The notes below the pieces were generated by a model, which had not been told where the DNA came from, ran no database searches, and worked only from the letters and a program-made list of their open reading frames with translations. Shown in pieces: positions 42,885 through 50,864 of a stretch of 50,864 nucleotides of DNA. The stretch lies in the NCBI GenBank assembly GCA_002436415.1, contig DJMA01000046.1, positions 119,041 through 169,904 on the forward strand, written 5' to 3'. The position numbers and the translations under genes were made by a program. Numbering within the stretch: the stretch's first letter is position 1; each line of letters opens with the position of its first letter. This DNA comes from Bdellovibrionaceae bacterium UBA6502. Its GTDB lineage: Bacteria; Bdellovibrionota; Bdellovibrionia; Bdellovibrionales; UBA840.

Positions 42885-44171
42885 GTGGAAATTCGCGATC
42901 CAATTCATGGCCCAATTGAGGTGACTCCACTATTTGAAGCAATCATTGAACAAGCTGCTTTTCAGCGCCTACGCAGTATTAAACAACTGGGCTTCGGTGA
43001 GTTTAGTTTTCCAGGGGCAACTCACAACCGCTATTTACATAGCCTTGGCGTTGGTCATCTTGCCGGTTTAATGTTTGATAGTATTTTTCAGGGCTACCCT
43101 TTTGAACGGATGGAACAAAAATGGCGTTTACGCCAATGCACAGTTCTTGCTGCCCTTTTACATGATATTGGTCACGGACCTTTAAGTCATACCACTGAAG
43201 AAGTTATGCCGATGTTGGCTGACTTGAACATTCCTTGCTACAAAGGCAGAGAGAATCGCCAAGCCACTCACGAAGACTATACTATCAAGTTTGTTACAGA
43301 TTCTGATCTTTCCAATGAAATTCGTCGCCAGTTTGTTGATATTGACCCTATTCATATCGCAAGTCTTATTGATCGTAAGATTCCGGCAGAAGATGATTTC
43401 TTTATTGTAGACGGCATCAATTTTCGACCAATTTTAACGCAAATCATTTCTTCAGAGTTAGATGCAGATCGCATGGATTATTTAGTGCGCGATAGTTATT
43501 TTACTGGCGCTCCATATGGTAAAGTGGATGTAGACTGGTTGATTTCTAGCTTAAGCTATCACCAAGTAGATGGAAGATTGCAACTCGCCATCAATCGCAA
43601 AGCAATCTACACTTTTGATGACTTTTTAATTTCACGTCACCATATGTACTTACAAGTTTACTTTCACCATAAAGCCATTGTTTATGATGAAATGCTTCAT
43701 CGCTACTTAACTTCAGAAGAGTGTTCTTATAAATTACCGGCAGATATCAATGAGTATTTACTATATACAGACTCCCATTTATTCGAACACCTGCGCCTAG
43801 CAAAATCTTCCTGGGCAAAACGAATATCACAAAGAAAGCCTTTTAAAGTATTACTAGAGATTCACCATCTCGGAGAAACCACTCGCACCGATCAAATTTC
43901 TAAAACTTTAGATGAAGCAGAAATACCAAAAATCGTTGCTTCCTCAACCGCTCGCTTGTCGAAATATCACAACACAGCCAGTGAGGATAACTTTTTGCAA
44001 ATCTATGTGACCGATCAATACGACCACCAAACAAAGCCTTTTCCTATCGAACAAGTAACTAAGGTGTTTCAATCCTACGAAGGTACTCGTTGCGTAGACC
44101 GTATTTACATTCCTCCAGAAAAGCACGAAGAGGCAAAGGCCTTATTCCCTAAAATTGATATTGGACAATAA
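42885..44171 (+). CDS. SAMHD1-like HD-domain phosphohydrolase (probable dNTPase)
   Basis: The start is GTG at 42885, 4 nt after a perfect AGGAGGT; an upstream ATG at 42852 lacks a site. The 428-residue product opens VEIRDPIHGPIEVTP and has the H...HD...D metal set in YLHSLGVGHLAG (His52), LLHDIGHGPLSHTTE (His93, Asp94) and ELDADRMDYLVRDS. This matches the COG1078/SAMHD1 branch of dNTP triphosphohydrolases closely. It is divergent from thyA-folA, so it sits beside the dTMP supply genes and may adjust dNTP pools. Substrate preference is inferred from the family. Confidence 0.88.
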   Translation: MEIRDPIHGPIEVTPLFEAIIEQAAFQRLRSIKQLGFGEFSFPGATHNRYLHSLGVGHLAGLMFDSIFQGYPFERMEQKWRLRQCTVLAALLHDIGHGPLSHTTEEVMPMLADLNIPCYKGRENRQATHEDYTIKFVTDSDLSNEIRRQFVDIDPIHIASLIDRKIPAEDDFFIVDGINFRPILTQIISSELDADRMDYLVRDSYFTGAPYGKVDVDWLISSLSYHQVDGRLQLAINRKAIYTFDDFLISRHHMYLQVYFHHKAIVYDEMLHRYLTSEECSYKLPADINEYLLYTDSHLFEHLRLAKSSWAKRISQRKPFKVLLEIHHLGETTRTDQISKTLDEAEIPKIVASSTARLSKYHNTASEDNFLQIYVTDQYDHQTKPFPIEQVTKVFQSYEGTRCVDRIYIPPEKHEEAKALFPKIDIGQ

Positions 44172-44669
44172 TAAAAACTTTGTTCAAGGCTTTACTTAGG
44201 AAATTGTTCTGGCTTTATGCTTGGGTTGAGAGCTTTATAAAAAGTGGAAGAGATTTCCTTTAAGAGCAAAAGCTTTACAGCATATGCAATCACAATCATT
44301 GGCAGCAATCTTTAAAAAGCTCGGTGAGATTATCTGCTAAACGAGTAAAATCCAGCGCTTTCAATAATACAAAGACCATTTTAATTCTTTGGTTTTCTTT
44401 TAAAGCTAATTGTTTGAGAATTTAAAAATTCGAACAAAACCTTTCCAACAAGTTTTTTCCAAAACTTATTGGTGTTTATCTTTAAAAGACGAAAGCATTA
44501 CAAGCCGAATTGAAGTAAAACAGTTTTTACAAAAGTCTTTTGTCTCAAAATAATACGTTATCTAATAATACTGAGAGACAATTAGACTCTTACAAGCTTC
44601 CACAAATTTAATTTCCTAATCAAGCAATGCTCTTTAAAGCTTGAGCCCAGTAGTTCCGATAGTTTAGGT
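44172..44669. other. Gene-poor stretch with possible small or decayed minus-strand ORFs
   Basis: Two short minus-strand frames overlap as ATGA: 44296-44379 (27 codons, starting MVFVLLKALDFTRLADNLTE) and 44192-44299 (35 codons, starting MIVIAYAVKLLLLKEISSTF). Protein-like sequence continues upstream of the first in other frames (for example KFWKKLVGKVLFEFL near 44440-44480), as in a gene decayed by frameshifts. No ribosome sites are seen. This is a low-confidence call; the rest of the gap holds nothing clear. Confidence 0.25.
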
Positions 44670-45257
44670 ATGAAAAACTCAGATTCTGGCTTCAGCTTAG
44701 TAGAACTAATGGTGTCCGTTGCAATCGTAGGCATTCTGTCAGCGATTTCAGTTCCCAATATTGTCGCATACAGCCGAAGAGCAAATCAAAAAGAAGGCCT
44801 AGCGATGATGGCGAGTCTTTACGGTAATATGCGGACCTCAAGAGCTCAGTTGGAGTTTTTCCCCGGTGATTTTGTGGCTGCTGGCTTTAGACCTGAGGGA
44901 TTAATTAACTACCATGTCTACCTTCAAGATGCTGGAGGCTATACGCCACTCTACCCAACAAACTGGTATTGTAATGAAGCTTGCTTCACCACAAACGTAG
45001 TCAGCTGTGAGGTTTTTAGGACTGGAAGTTGTGATGCCAGTGGAACTTCCCTAGGGCAGCATATGGCCTGGACAGCTTCTCCTAATGCAACTGTAATCAA
45101 TGGAACTTTGAAGGCCATTTGTGATCCTGGCTATCCCGATGACCAAAGCTTTCTGGCTTGTGCATATGGAGATCTTGGTGGAGACAATCCGAGTGTCATC
45201 TCTGTAGATGAAGGAAAAAACCTTTTAATCCTACAAGATGGTACGGTAAGCAACTAG
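44670..45257 (+). CDS. Type IV pilin-like protein (prepilin)
   Basis: The short leader MKNSDSG is followed by FSLVELMVSVAIVGILSAIS, the class III signal cleaved before Phe by prepilin peptidase, with Glu5 of the mature chain conserved. The hydrophobic helix is followed by a ~150-residue globular domain rich in Gly, Asn and Cys (YCNEACFTTN, VSCEVF, GSCDAS, KAICDPG, LACAYG), so several disulphides are likely. It could be a major or minor pilin or a type II secretion pseudopilin; the length (195) fits a pilin. No pilus assembly gene is adjacent. Confidence 0.85.
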   Translation: MKNSDSGFSLVELMVSVAIVGILSAISVPNIVAYSRRANQKEGLAMMASLYGNMRTSRAQLEFFPGDFVAAGFRPEGLINYHVYLQDAGGYTPLYPTNWYCNEACFTTNVVSCEVFRTGSCDASGTSLGQHMAWTASPNATVINGTLKAICDPGYPDDQSFLACAYGDLGGDNPSVISVDEGKNLLILQDGTVSN

Positions 45258-45269
45258 CTTTTTAAAGTT

Positions 45270-46496
45270 CTACTTGCGGCTTAATCCCTGATTTGGCAAT
45301 TTAGAATAGTTCTTAGCTATAAAAATCAGCGCTAAGAAAAACAAACTAGCAGCAACAATATACGGACTCGTCTTACCAATGGCTTGATAAACAAAGCCAC
45401 CAGCTGCCGGTCCAATGATTCGTCCCAGTGCCGACATGGATTGATTCACTCCCATCAATTGCCCCTGCTCATTGGCCTCCCCAGAAAGAGAAATACTTCC
45501 TAAAAGAGACGGATTTAATAAGCCATATCCTAAGGCCAAAATCGTTTGAACCACCAACATCGACCAAACGCCTGTGGTAAAAGAAATGCCCGCCATACCG
45601 ATTACCGACATGATCAATCCAATTACCAGAAGCTTTCGTTCACCGTATTTAGGCATCCATTTACGAATCAGATAACCTTGGGTAAACACCATCATCAAAC
45701 CAATATAAGCAAAGCCATAGGATGCAAAACTTAGAGACCAATCAAACTGTTCTTTTACAAAAAGAAACATCGTGGACTCCATATGAGCCATTGCCACCGT
45801 TGACAACAAAGTAGTAAATAACAAACTTCCTAAAAGCGGCTTGGTTACAAATCTTGAAATTTGTTTTACTCGTGAGCTGCGTTTTGGCAAGTTTTGGCGC
45901 ATTTCTGGAGTTAAACTTTCTTTCAAGATTTTTATCGCACAGAAAAAATTTAAAAAACAAATTCCACTTGCTATTAAAGCAGAAAAATTCAAACCAAAAG
46001 GCGCTTCCGTTCCTAAACTTCTACCGATGTCTCCGAAGATTCCACCGATGAAAGGACCAAATACAAAGCCCATACCAAAAGCAGCACCGATCAAACCCAT
46101 ACCTTTTGAACGTGAGTCCTTATCTGTAACATCGGCGATATAAGCCATAGCCGTTGATATGTTGGCACCAAAAATACCTGCCAATGCTCGTGAGGCATAA
46201 AGCATCCACAACTCAGTACTATAGGCATAAAAGAGAAAACTCAAACTAGAGCCGAATAAAGACAAAAGTAAAATTGGTCTACGTCCAACTCGATCACTCA
46301 GTTTCCCCCAAAATGGTGAAAAAATAAACTGCATCAAAGAGTAGATGGTCATCAATAAACCAATCTCTAAAGGACTTGCTCCTAAATCCTTGGCAAGATA
46401 GGTCGAAAGAGGAATGATCATTCCGAAACCTACTAAATCCATAAAGACGATTAAAAAGATAATTCCTAAAGCTTTTTTGCTAGCCTTTTTTTCCAT
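45270..46496 (-). CDS. MFS transporter, TetA-like drug:H+ antiporter family
   Basis: A 12-helix inner-membrane exporter of 408 residues. Helix 1 has FMDLVGFGMIIPLSTYLA, and the loop 2-3 signature GKLSDRVGRRPILLLSLFGS is near residue 63, with the MFS motif A residues Asp and Arg. AGIFGANISTAMAYIADVTD is typical of TetA-type DHA1 transporters, as is the GPxxGG motif (GPFIGG). AAGGAT precedes the ATG, which lies only 8 nt after the stop of an upstream outer-membrane gene, so they form an operon. Substrate unknown. Confidence 0.9.
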   Translation of the reverse strand: MEKKASKKALGIIFLIVFMDLVGFGMIIPLSTYLAKDLGASPLEIGLLMTIYSLMQFIFSPFWGKLSDRVGRRPILLLSLFGSSLSFLFYAYSTELWMLYASRALAGIFGANISTAMAYIADVTDKDSRSKGMGLIGAAFGMGFVFGPFIGGIFGDIGRSLGTEAPFGLNFSALIASGICFLNFFCAIKILKESLTPEMRQNLPKRSSRVKQISRFVTKPLLGSLLFTTLLSTVAMAHMESTMFLFVKEQFDWSLSFASYGFAYIGLMMVFTQGYLIRKWMPKYGERKLLVIGLIMSVIGMAGISFTTGVWSMLVVQTILALGYGLLNPSLLGSISLSGEANEQGQLMGVNQSMSALGRIIGPAAGGFVYQAIGKTSPYIVAASLFFLALIFIAKNYSKLPNQGLSRK

Positions 46497-46504
46497 TGTG
46501 ATCC

Positions 46505-47209
46505 TTAATAAAATAAGCTTACACGAGTAATGATTCTTTGTTTATAATCACTCTCATTTGGGAAACCATAACCTATTACGCAATTTACATTTTCGGCAAA
46601 GCGTAAATGAGCTCCTAGTAATAAATACGCGAAGGCATTATTACCACTGATCCATTCAATAGCCAGTCGTCCAGTATCATCAGTAAGTTGGCGATAGTAG
46701 CCAAACATCAATCCACTATTGCTTTTCTCACCATCGCTATCAACGAGGCGCTTACTAGAACCAAAATACAAACCAACTCTTGTACTTTCATTTTTTCGAG
46801 TAAAAACTTCGGCAAGACCATAAAGAATTTGAAAGTTTCCATCAGATCCAAGAGCAAAATTTCTCAGGCCAAAAGCCGATTTCCATCGCGAGTTTTCGGA
46901 AGGAGCATAAACACCTTTTACATTTAATTGCAGAGAATCTGAAAACTTTTCGCCAACAGGTTCCATATAATCAGCACCCGCTTCCATCGACCATTGAGCA
47001 TTTTCAAAAACTCCTAAAGTCGCACCTAAACTTGACCAATGATTGTTTCCAGAGGCATTCTTTTCAAAAGTATATTCCTGCTGAACATCAATTCTTAAAT
47101 AATTTTTTTGCATTACGGTGGCACTAGGAATCCACAGGTCGTTGCTTGGTAAAGCCTGCGCTATTTGCGCAAAAAATAGGACACTAAGGATAGCGTAAAT
47201 TTTCATCAT
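46505..47209 (-). CDS. Predicted outer-membrane beta-barrel protein co-transcribed with an MFS exporter
   Basis: The signal peptide (IYAILSVLFFAQIAQA) is followed by ~215 residues of alternating strands (for example WSMEAGADYM, STRVGLYFGSS, LAIEWISGNNAFAYLLLGAH) and a C-terminal aromatic residue (VSLFY), typical of outer-membrane barrels. GGGAGA precedes the two start ATGs. The MFS gene begins 8 nt after its stop. It might serve as a channel or sensor for the exporter, but this is inference; no family is recognised. Confidence 0.72.
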   Translation of the reverse strand: MMKIYAILSVLFFAQIAQALPSNDLWIPSATVMQKNYLRIDVQQEYTFEKNASGNNHWSSLGATLGVFENAQWSMEAGADYMEPVGEKFSDSLQLNVKGVYAPSENSRWKSAFGLRNFALGSDGNFQILYGLAEVFTRKNESTRVGLYFGSSKRLVDSDGEKSNSGLMFGYYRQLTDDTGRLAIEWISGNNAFAYLLLGAHLRFAENVNCVIGYGFPNESDYKQRIITRVSLFY

Positions 47210-47338
47210 TTCTTGTTCTCCCTTGGCAGTACTTTAGACTAGCTGAGAAACCTTGCCAATCAACTTTTCACACTACTTTATAGACAAGAAAACACTGAGT
47301 GCTTTTCTTGCTTTGAATTTGAGGTACAATAGATATCA

Positions 47339-48349
47339 ATGCTACGTATCTTTGCCTTTCTCATAGTTTCACAATCGGTTTTTGCTAGCTCCTGGCAAGC
47401 AGCATATTTGTTCGACTTTTATTCTACGGAAGCTAACTATAATACATTGGAAGAAGAAGAAAGCTTGGGAACAGGAAAGTTTTATGAACTTTATACTCAA
47501 CGCCTTGATCTTTACTATCGTTATAACAAAAATTGGCGAGTTCTCATTGGTTCAGAGCTTAACTATGCGAGATCTTCGGATAACATAGACGAACGAAGCA
47601 ATTTTTTGCCGAACAATTTGAATCTTGGTGCAGAATGGGGCATGCCTACCAAGTATGGAAACTTTAGCATTGGAAATAACAATTACTTCTCTCTCTTTAA
47701 TGTAGATGCAAATACAGATGAGGCTTTAGTTGGAGAAGGAGCTAGTCTGATTCATTTGTATGGAATGTACCAGCTTCAAATCGGTAATCGCCTTGGTCTA
47801 CACACAAAAATTGGCTATATGTCTCGAACAGATGGTCGCTCAGATCTGAGTACTTATGAAGCCAACCTGCGACTTATCACAATGCCTTTGATTTTAGCCA
47901 TCGGTGTAGAAGCTTATACTTCCATTACCGATGATGAATTGGTCAATAGCCAAATCACTCGCGACAATGTTACTGAGAACGTCAATGGTGGAAGCTACCA
48001 TTTTTACTCGGTGAACCCATCTCGGATGGATTTGGTTCTTTGGGGAAATTATGCCTTCAGTGAAAGCGTGGCCGCAAGAATCGGATACAAATCTAGCTTA
48101 AGCGGAAACAATACATCAAAAGGTTCTTCCATCTTCTTTAACTTTTATGTAAATTTTGGTGGAAACGATTTTGCCAATGAAGCTTTAGGAATGAATGGCT
48201 ATAGCATTGATGAATTTGGTGATTTCAAAATTTTAGCGGATGAATACAAAGAAGAAAAATACTTCGAAAAACCAAAAAAGAAAAAACGACGTCGTCGCAT
48301 TCGTAGACCAAGAAGAAAAAAACTAAAATCCATTGAAGACGATATCTAA
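47339..48349 (+). CDS. Predicted outer-membrane barrel protein with polybasic C-terminal tail
   Basis: A signal peptide (LRIFAFLIVSQSVFAS) is followed by ~270 residues of amphipathic strands rich in Tyr, Asn and Gly (for example YRYNKNWRVLIGSELNYARS, SSIFFNFYVNFGG), typical of a barrel. A ~55-residue tail follows that carries KKKKRRRRIRRPRRKK near the end. A cluster of Lys and Arg at the C-terminus of an outer-membrane protein is unusual; it might face the periplasm and bind peptidoglycan or nucleic acid. The gene lacks a close ribosome site (GAGG is 14 nt away). No family is recognised. Confidence 0.7.
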   Translation: MLRIFAFLIVSQSVFASSWQAAYLFDFYSTEANYNTLEEEESLGTGKFYELYTQRLDLYYRYNKNWRVLIGSELNYARSSDNIDERSNFLPNNLNLGAEWGMPTKYGNFSIGNNNYFSLFNVDANTDEALVGEGASLIHLYGMYQLQIGNRLGLHTKIGYMSRTDGRSDLSTYEANLRLITMPLILAIGVEAYTSITDDELVNSQITRDNVTENVNGGSYHFYSVNPSRMDLVLWGNYAFSESVAARIGYKSSLSGNNTSKGSSIFFNFYVNFGGNDFANEALGMNGYSIDEFGDFKILADEYKEEKYFEKPKKKKRRRRIRRPRRKKLKSIEDDI

Positions 48350-48371
48350 TATAAAAAACTAAGCATAATAA

Positions 48372-48683
48372 TTAACGAACTCCAAAGGCATCAAAAAAAT
48401 CACGGATGTCTTTTTTTGCCTGGCAAATATCATCGCACTCAATAAATATCGATTTATGCCGACTCAACTCCCCTTTTAGCAATTGAAACGAATATTTTTT
48501 AAGACTTTTTTTCAGAAACTTTAGCAAGACTTTGTTAGCCTTACCATCCACAGGTGGAGCTGCTAAACGAATTTTTATTTCATCATTCACCAAGCCCACG
48601 ACTTCTGTCTTTTTAGCAGCTGGCTGAACGTATAGTTTTAAGATAAGACCTTGGTTTGACTCAGCTAGATAAGACACGAACAC
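48372..48683 (-). CDS. yggU: DUF167/YggU-family protein
   Basis: A small cytoplasmic protein of unknown biochemical role. Family marks are VQPAAKKTEVVG, IKIRLAAPPVDGKANKVLL and ELSRHKSIFIE; 103 residues is the usual ~95-100. The start is GTG at 48683 with AAGGG upstream; a second GTG two codons later is possible. In many genomes yggU lies with yggT and sometimes near divIVA or ftsZ; here divIVA is ~1 kb away on the other strand. Confidence 0.9.
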   Translation of the reverse strand: MFVSYLAESNQGLILKLYVQPAAKKTEVVGLVNDEIKIRLAAPPVDGKANKVLLKFLKKSLKKYSFQLLKGELSRHKSIFIECDDICQAKKDIRDFFDAFGVR

Positions 48684-48763
48684 CCTGACCCTTGACCTGT
48701 AATCGAGACAATCTTATATTTCTCTTTATCCCTTAACAAGGAATCTTTAAAATAGGAGGAGTC

Positions 48764-48874
48764 ATGGGACGTGGCGATAACAAGAAAACTTTAAAAACAA
48801 GACAGAAAACTGAGCAAAGAAAAAAGAAAGAGCGCGAAAAGCGTAAGTCAGAAGCTGCTAAAAAGAAAAAGTAG
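48764..48874 (+). CDS. 36-residue very basic protein with THX-like N-terminus
   Basis: A strong AGGAGG lies 5 nt before the ATG. The frame codes for 36 residues starting MGRGDNKKTLKTRQKTEQRK and ending AAKKKK, more than half Lys or Arg, and stops with TAGTAG. The MGRGD start recalls small ribosomal protein THX (MGKGDKKT...), but the rest lacks the Gly/Tyr pattern of that family, so it may be a diverged relative or an independent RNA-binding peptide. It lies between yggU (minus) and an outer-membrane gene 33 nt downstream, with which it may be co-transcribed. Confidence 0.7.
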   Translation: MGRGDNKKTLKTRQKTEQRKKKEREKRKSEAAKKKK

Positions 48875-48907
48875 TAGCCTTTGCTCAGCGATCTAAGAGA
48901 GGGCCGC

Positions 48908-49567
48908 ATGAACAAATTAATACTACTTCTTATTAGCTTTATGGCATTGAGTTTTTCAGCCAATGCCCAAAACATCCGCCCTGCGGGTTTAAATGCCTAC
49001 GCTGGCTTTGGCTTCGCCGAGTTTAGCATCGACGAAGACGGAAGCCAAAACCTCAGAATGGATCGCGGATTAAGCGCGAGCATCGCTGGAGAAAGGGGTT
49101 TCGAAGTTTTAAACTCCTACCTAACTTTCACCATCAATCTTTTAAAATCAGAAGGAAACTCCAACTACTCCTATACTCCTCTTGGAGGAACTACAGTGAC
49201 GGCGACGAATGTGAGCTTTAGCTCGGATTTGTTTCAGTTTGCCTTGGGTTACAAGATAAAATTTATCGATGACTACTGGTTCCGCCCTTATGTGGAAGCT
49301 GGTGTAGTGGGTGGATACTACAATTTGAAATACAGTCTAAGTTCTGTGGATAGCGGAAATTTGAGCGATGCTAAAACCAAGGAAAGTCTTTTTGATAGCG
49401 GTAGCTACGCTGAGGCTGGCTTAGAAATCGACTTCTCCTCTGAGTTCGGCCTAAAAATCTCAGGACGCCAGATGAAAATGACCACCGCTAAGTTTGAAAC
49501 TTTAAACAATAGCAAGCTTGGTTATACCGCCAAGGTTGTGTTCTTAAGCGTCATTCGCGCATTCTAA
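48908..49567 (+). CDS. Predicted outer-membrane beta-barrel protein
   Basis: The start at 48908 follows GAGAGGG; an upstream TTG at 48881 is in frame but unlikely. The 219-residue product has a clear signal peptide (LILLLISFMALSFSANAQ) and a mature chain that looks like an OmpW/OmpX-size barrel: AYAGFGFAEFSI, FQFALGYKIKFI, FRPYVEAGVVGGYYNLKYSL and FGLKISGRQMKM, ending with Phe. It is followed by a strong terminator. No specific family is assigned. Confidence 0.78.
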   Translation: MNKLILLLISFMALSFSANAQNIRPAGLNAYAGFGFAEFSIDEDGSQNLRMDRGLSASIAGERGFEVLNSYLTFTINLLKSEGNSNYSYTPLGGTTVTATNVSFSSDLFQFALGYKIKFIDDYWFRPYVEAGVVGGYYNLKYSLSSVDSGNLSDAKTKESLFDSGSYAEAGLEIDFSSEFGLKISGRQMKMTTAKFETLNNSKLGYTAKVVFLSVIRAF

Positions 49568-49605
49568 ACTTTCAAAGTCTTAATAAAACTAGACCTTTTT
49601 GTAAC

Positions 49606-49632
49606 TAGCCTCGATCCGAGGCTATTTTTTTT
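49606..49632 (+). terminator. Rho-independent terminator after the barrel gene
   Basis: TAGCCTCG/CGAGGCTA form a perfect 8-bp stem with a 3-nt loop and eight T residues. Confidence 0.95.
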
Positions 49633-49651
49633 GGCAAGTATCGCTCTGGAC

Positions 49652-49679
49652 TTGCACCAAGGTATGGCTTTGCTATGAT
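49652..49679 (+). promoter_or_regulatory. Sigma-70-type promoter of divIVA
   Basis: TTGCAC, 16 nt and TATGAT with an upstream TG (extended -10). The -10 region TGCTATGATTTA is the same as in the ubiB promoter at 25021-25032. Confidence 0.65.
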
Positions 49680-49732
49680 TTAATCCTGGGGAAAAGACTC
49701 CCCGATCGCTAGATTCTCAGGGAGGAAAAGTC

Positions 49733-50281
49733 ATGAAAATAGCTCCGATTGATATTGCTCATAAGAGTTTTAAGAAAAAAGCTTTTGGTTTTGACCAAGA
49801 AGAAGTAATGGAATTTTTAAGAGCTGTGGCTGATGAAATGGAAGATGTAATCCGCGAACGCAATGCCTTGAAAGAGCAAATGCGCGAAAAAGAATTGTCC
49901 ATTCTTGAGTACAAAGAAAGAGATAAAACTCTTCGCGACACCATCGTTACAGCTCAGCGTATGTCTGAAAAAGTAAGAGAAGATGCCGAAACTGAAGCTC
50001 GATTAATTTTAAACGATGCAAATCAAAAAGCCGACATCATCGTAAAAGATGCTCGTGATTCTTTAAAAGCCGTTTATCAAGAAATTACAGATATTAAACG
50101 TGCAAAGATTCAGTTTGAAAGTCATCTTAAGGCATTAGTAAATACCCACCTTAAGATTTTGGAGCAAGGCAACAGCATCTCCCCTAAGTTAGACTTTGTG
50201 GAAAACAAGAGCTCTACTACCACAAGCACACGCCCTACAGATCGAAAAGCGAGTGCACCGATTTCACCGGTTTCTACTTAA
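49733..50281 (+). CDS. divIVA: DivIVA-domain cell-pole/division protein
   Basis: A coiled-coil protein that in other bacteria marks curved membrane at poles or septa. The N-terminal DivIVA domain reads IDIAHKSFKKKAFGFDQEEV, then MEFLRAVADEMEDVI, followed by a long charged coiled coil to ~145 and a Ser/Thr/Pro-rich tail. 182 residues fits. A DivIVA homologue is known in Bdellovibrio, where loss affects cell shape. GGGAGG precedes the ATG. It is a single gene between two terminators, with yggU nearby on the other strand. Confidence 0.9.
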   Translation: MKIAPIDIAHKSFKKKAFGFDQEEVMEFLRAVADEMEDVIRERNALKEQMREKELSILEYKERDKTLRDTIVTAQRMSEKVREDAETEARLILNDANQKADIIVKDARDSLKAVYQEITDIKRAKIQFESHLKALVNTHLKILEQGNSISPKLDFVENKSSTTTSTRPTDRKASAPISPVST

Positions 50282-50304
50282 ATGAGATTATACATTTAGA
50301 AATT

Positions 50305-50335
50305 AAAAAAGCAGATCCTAGGATCTGCTTTTTTT
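50305..50335 (+). terminator. Rho-independent terminator of divIVA
   Basis: AAAAAAGCAGATCC and GGATCTGCTTTTTTT form a perfect stem around TA. It is symmetric and may serve the convergent gene as well. Confidence 0.95.
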
Positions 50336-50436
50336 ATAAAGTATTTCTCAAAATTCACTATTAAATTTCCGTAGCCAGTATGCTTGTGAGCAAGAACATT
50401 AAATTCATAAATGCTTTTAAGATCCAATTCTGTCAA

Positions 50437-50775
50437 TTAAATGTAATGAGTGCTCCCTACAAAGTAGTATTTCAGTCTTGAAAGTACTTCAGAACCTTCT
50501 TCTAATTCACTGATGGCATGAATCTCTTTGGTCGTTGGGTCGATCGTAATAAATGGTAAAAATGAGTTATAAATGCTTTTGCCAAAATGAACCTCAGCTT
50601 TCGCGTTCACTGCTCTCAAAACTCGATAAACTCCTTGAGACAACTGTGTGTTAGCACGAAGCTTTGGTCTTGGAATTAATTCTCCCGAGTTTAAGTTTTT
50701 TGCCTTAACCAGCTGGCGACAAAAAAAGACCTACATAGCTAGTAATACTTTCATAAAATCGACTCTACTTTTCAT
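50437..50775 (-). pseudogene. Broken small exported-protein gene (amber codon in the signal peptide)
   Basis: An ATG at 50775 with a GGAGAA ribosome site starts MKSRVDFMKVLLAM, then TAG at 50731-50733. The same frame stays open to 50437 for ~97 more codons, including VKAKNLNSGELIPRPKLRAN and then SQGVYRVLRAVNAKAEVHFG. The start looks like a signal peptide (KVLLA...), and the +1 frame after it reads VGLFLSPAG, so a small indel is as likely as a nonsense mutation. An internal start near 50643 would give a 68-residue protein without a signal. No family is recognised. Confidence 0.55.
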
Positions 50776-50864
50776 AAATTCTCCAGTATATCTTAGGCTT
50801 TGCAGTTTGTAGGCCAAACCCAAACTTTTTAAGTAAAAAGACGTATTTCCTCATTGAAAAATGA

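Noticed and set aside
35337..50733. Reassignment of TAG as a sense codon, because two frames contain in-frame TAG
   Set aside because: TAG ends intact genes such as the RND permease and the 29- and 36-residue peptides, so it is a normal stop.

Overview
The window is an AT-rich stretch of a Gram-negative bacterial chromosome that most resembles Bdellovibrionota (Bdellovibrio/Bacteriovorax-like predators and relatives). The grounds are two regulators of the TIGR02147 type (XRE-like HTH plus a DUF4423-like winged helix), many small exported proteins with no recognisable family, several outer-membrane barrels, short flagellins in tandem, and a DivIVA homologue in a Gram-negative background. The genus cannot be fixed from the sequence. 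No rRNA, tRNA or CRISPR array was found.

Layout. 1-7112: a repeat at the left edge, then an RND efflux operon on the minus strand (outer-membrane barrel, TolC-like channel, RND permease, duplicated-domain lipoprotein) with a divergent TetR regulator. The operon has no membrane-fusion adaptor. 7441-9332: a compact arsenic operon (MerR-type regulator, ArsC, Acr3) driven from a promoter with a 22-bp perfect palindrome like a mer operator. 9469-13025: small exported proteins, the first of two TIGR02147 regulators, and its co-transcribed exported partner. 13211-18157: a pectinacetylesterase/Notum-type hydrolase, a TetR-GNAT pair, and lone membrane and exported proteins. 18313-26732: housekeeping genes valS, rnr, an outer-membrane phospholipase A and a UbiB-type kinase. 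26977-29923: the second TIGR02147 module, with a large exported protein carrying HExxH. 30315-32937: two flagellin genes, an overlooked 29-residue membrane peptide, an array of stem-loops and one clear sigma-28 promoter. 33321-36457: a (TTAG)12 microsatellite, exported orphans and an IS256-family transposase broken by an amber codon. 36674-40798: a very large protein with a signal peptide, two ClpB-like AAA+ modules and an FtsH-like M41 protease domain. 41303-44171: thyA-folA, divergent from a SAMHD1-like HD phosphohydrolase. 44670-50775: a type IV pilin-like protein, an MFS exporter with an outer-membrane partner, further barrels, YggU, a tiny basic protein, DivIVA and a broken small exported gene.

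How genes work together. The efflux genes overlap by 4 bases and look translationally coupled. The arsenic genes form a reduce-and-export pathway under one metal-type switch. Each TIGR02147 regulator heads its own operon, and upstream of each lies an inverted repeat plus a third half-site; the sites differ in sequence but share a layout, which suggests a reusable regulator-plus-secreted-effector cassette. thyA and folA make dTMP and recycle folate next to a likely dNTP hydrolase.

The most unusual items are the exported AAA+/M41 fusion, the two TIGR02147 modules with matching operator layout, the mer-like switch on arsenic genes with an apparently leaderless first gene, and the structured DNA around the flagellins.
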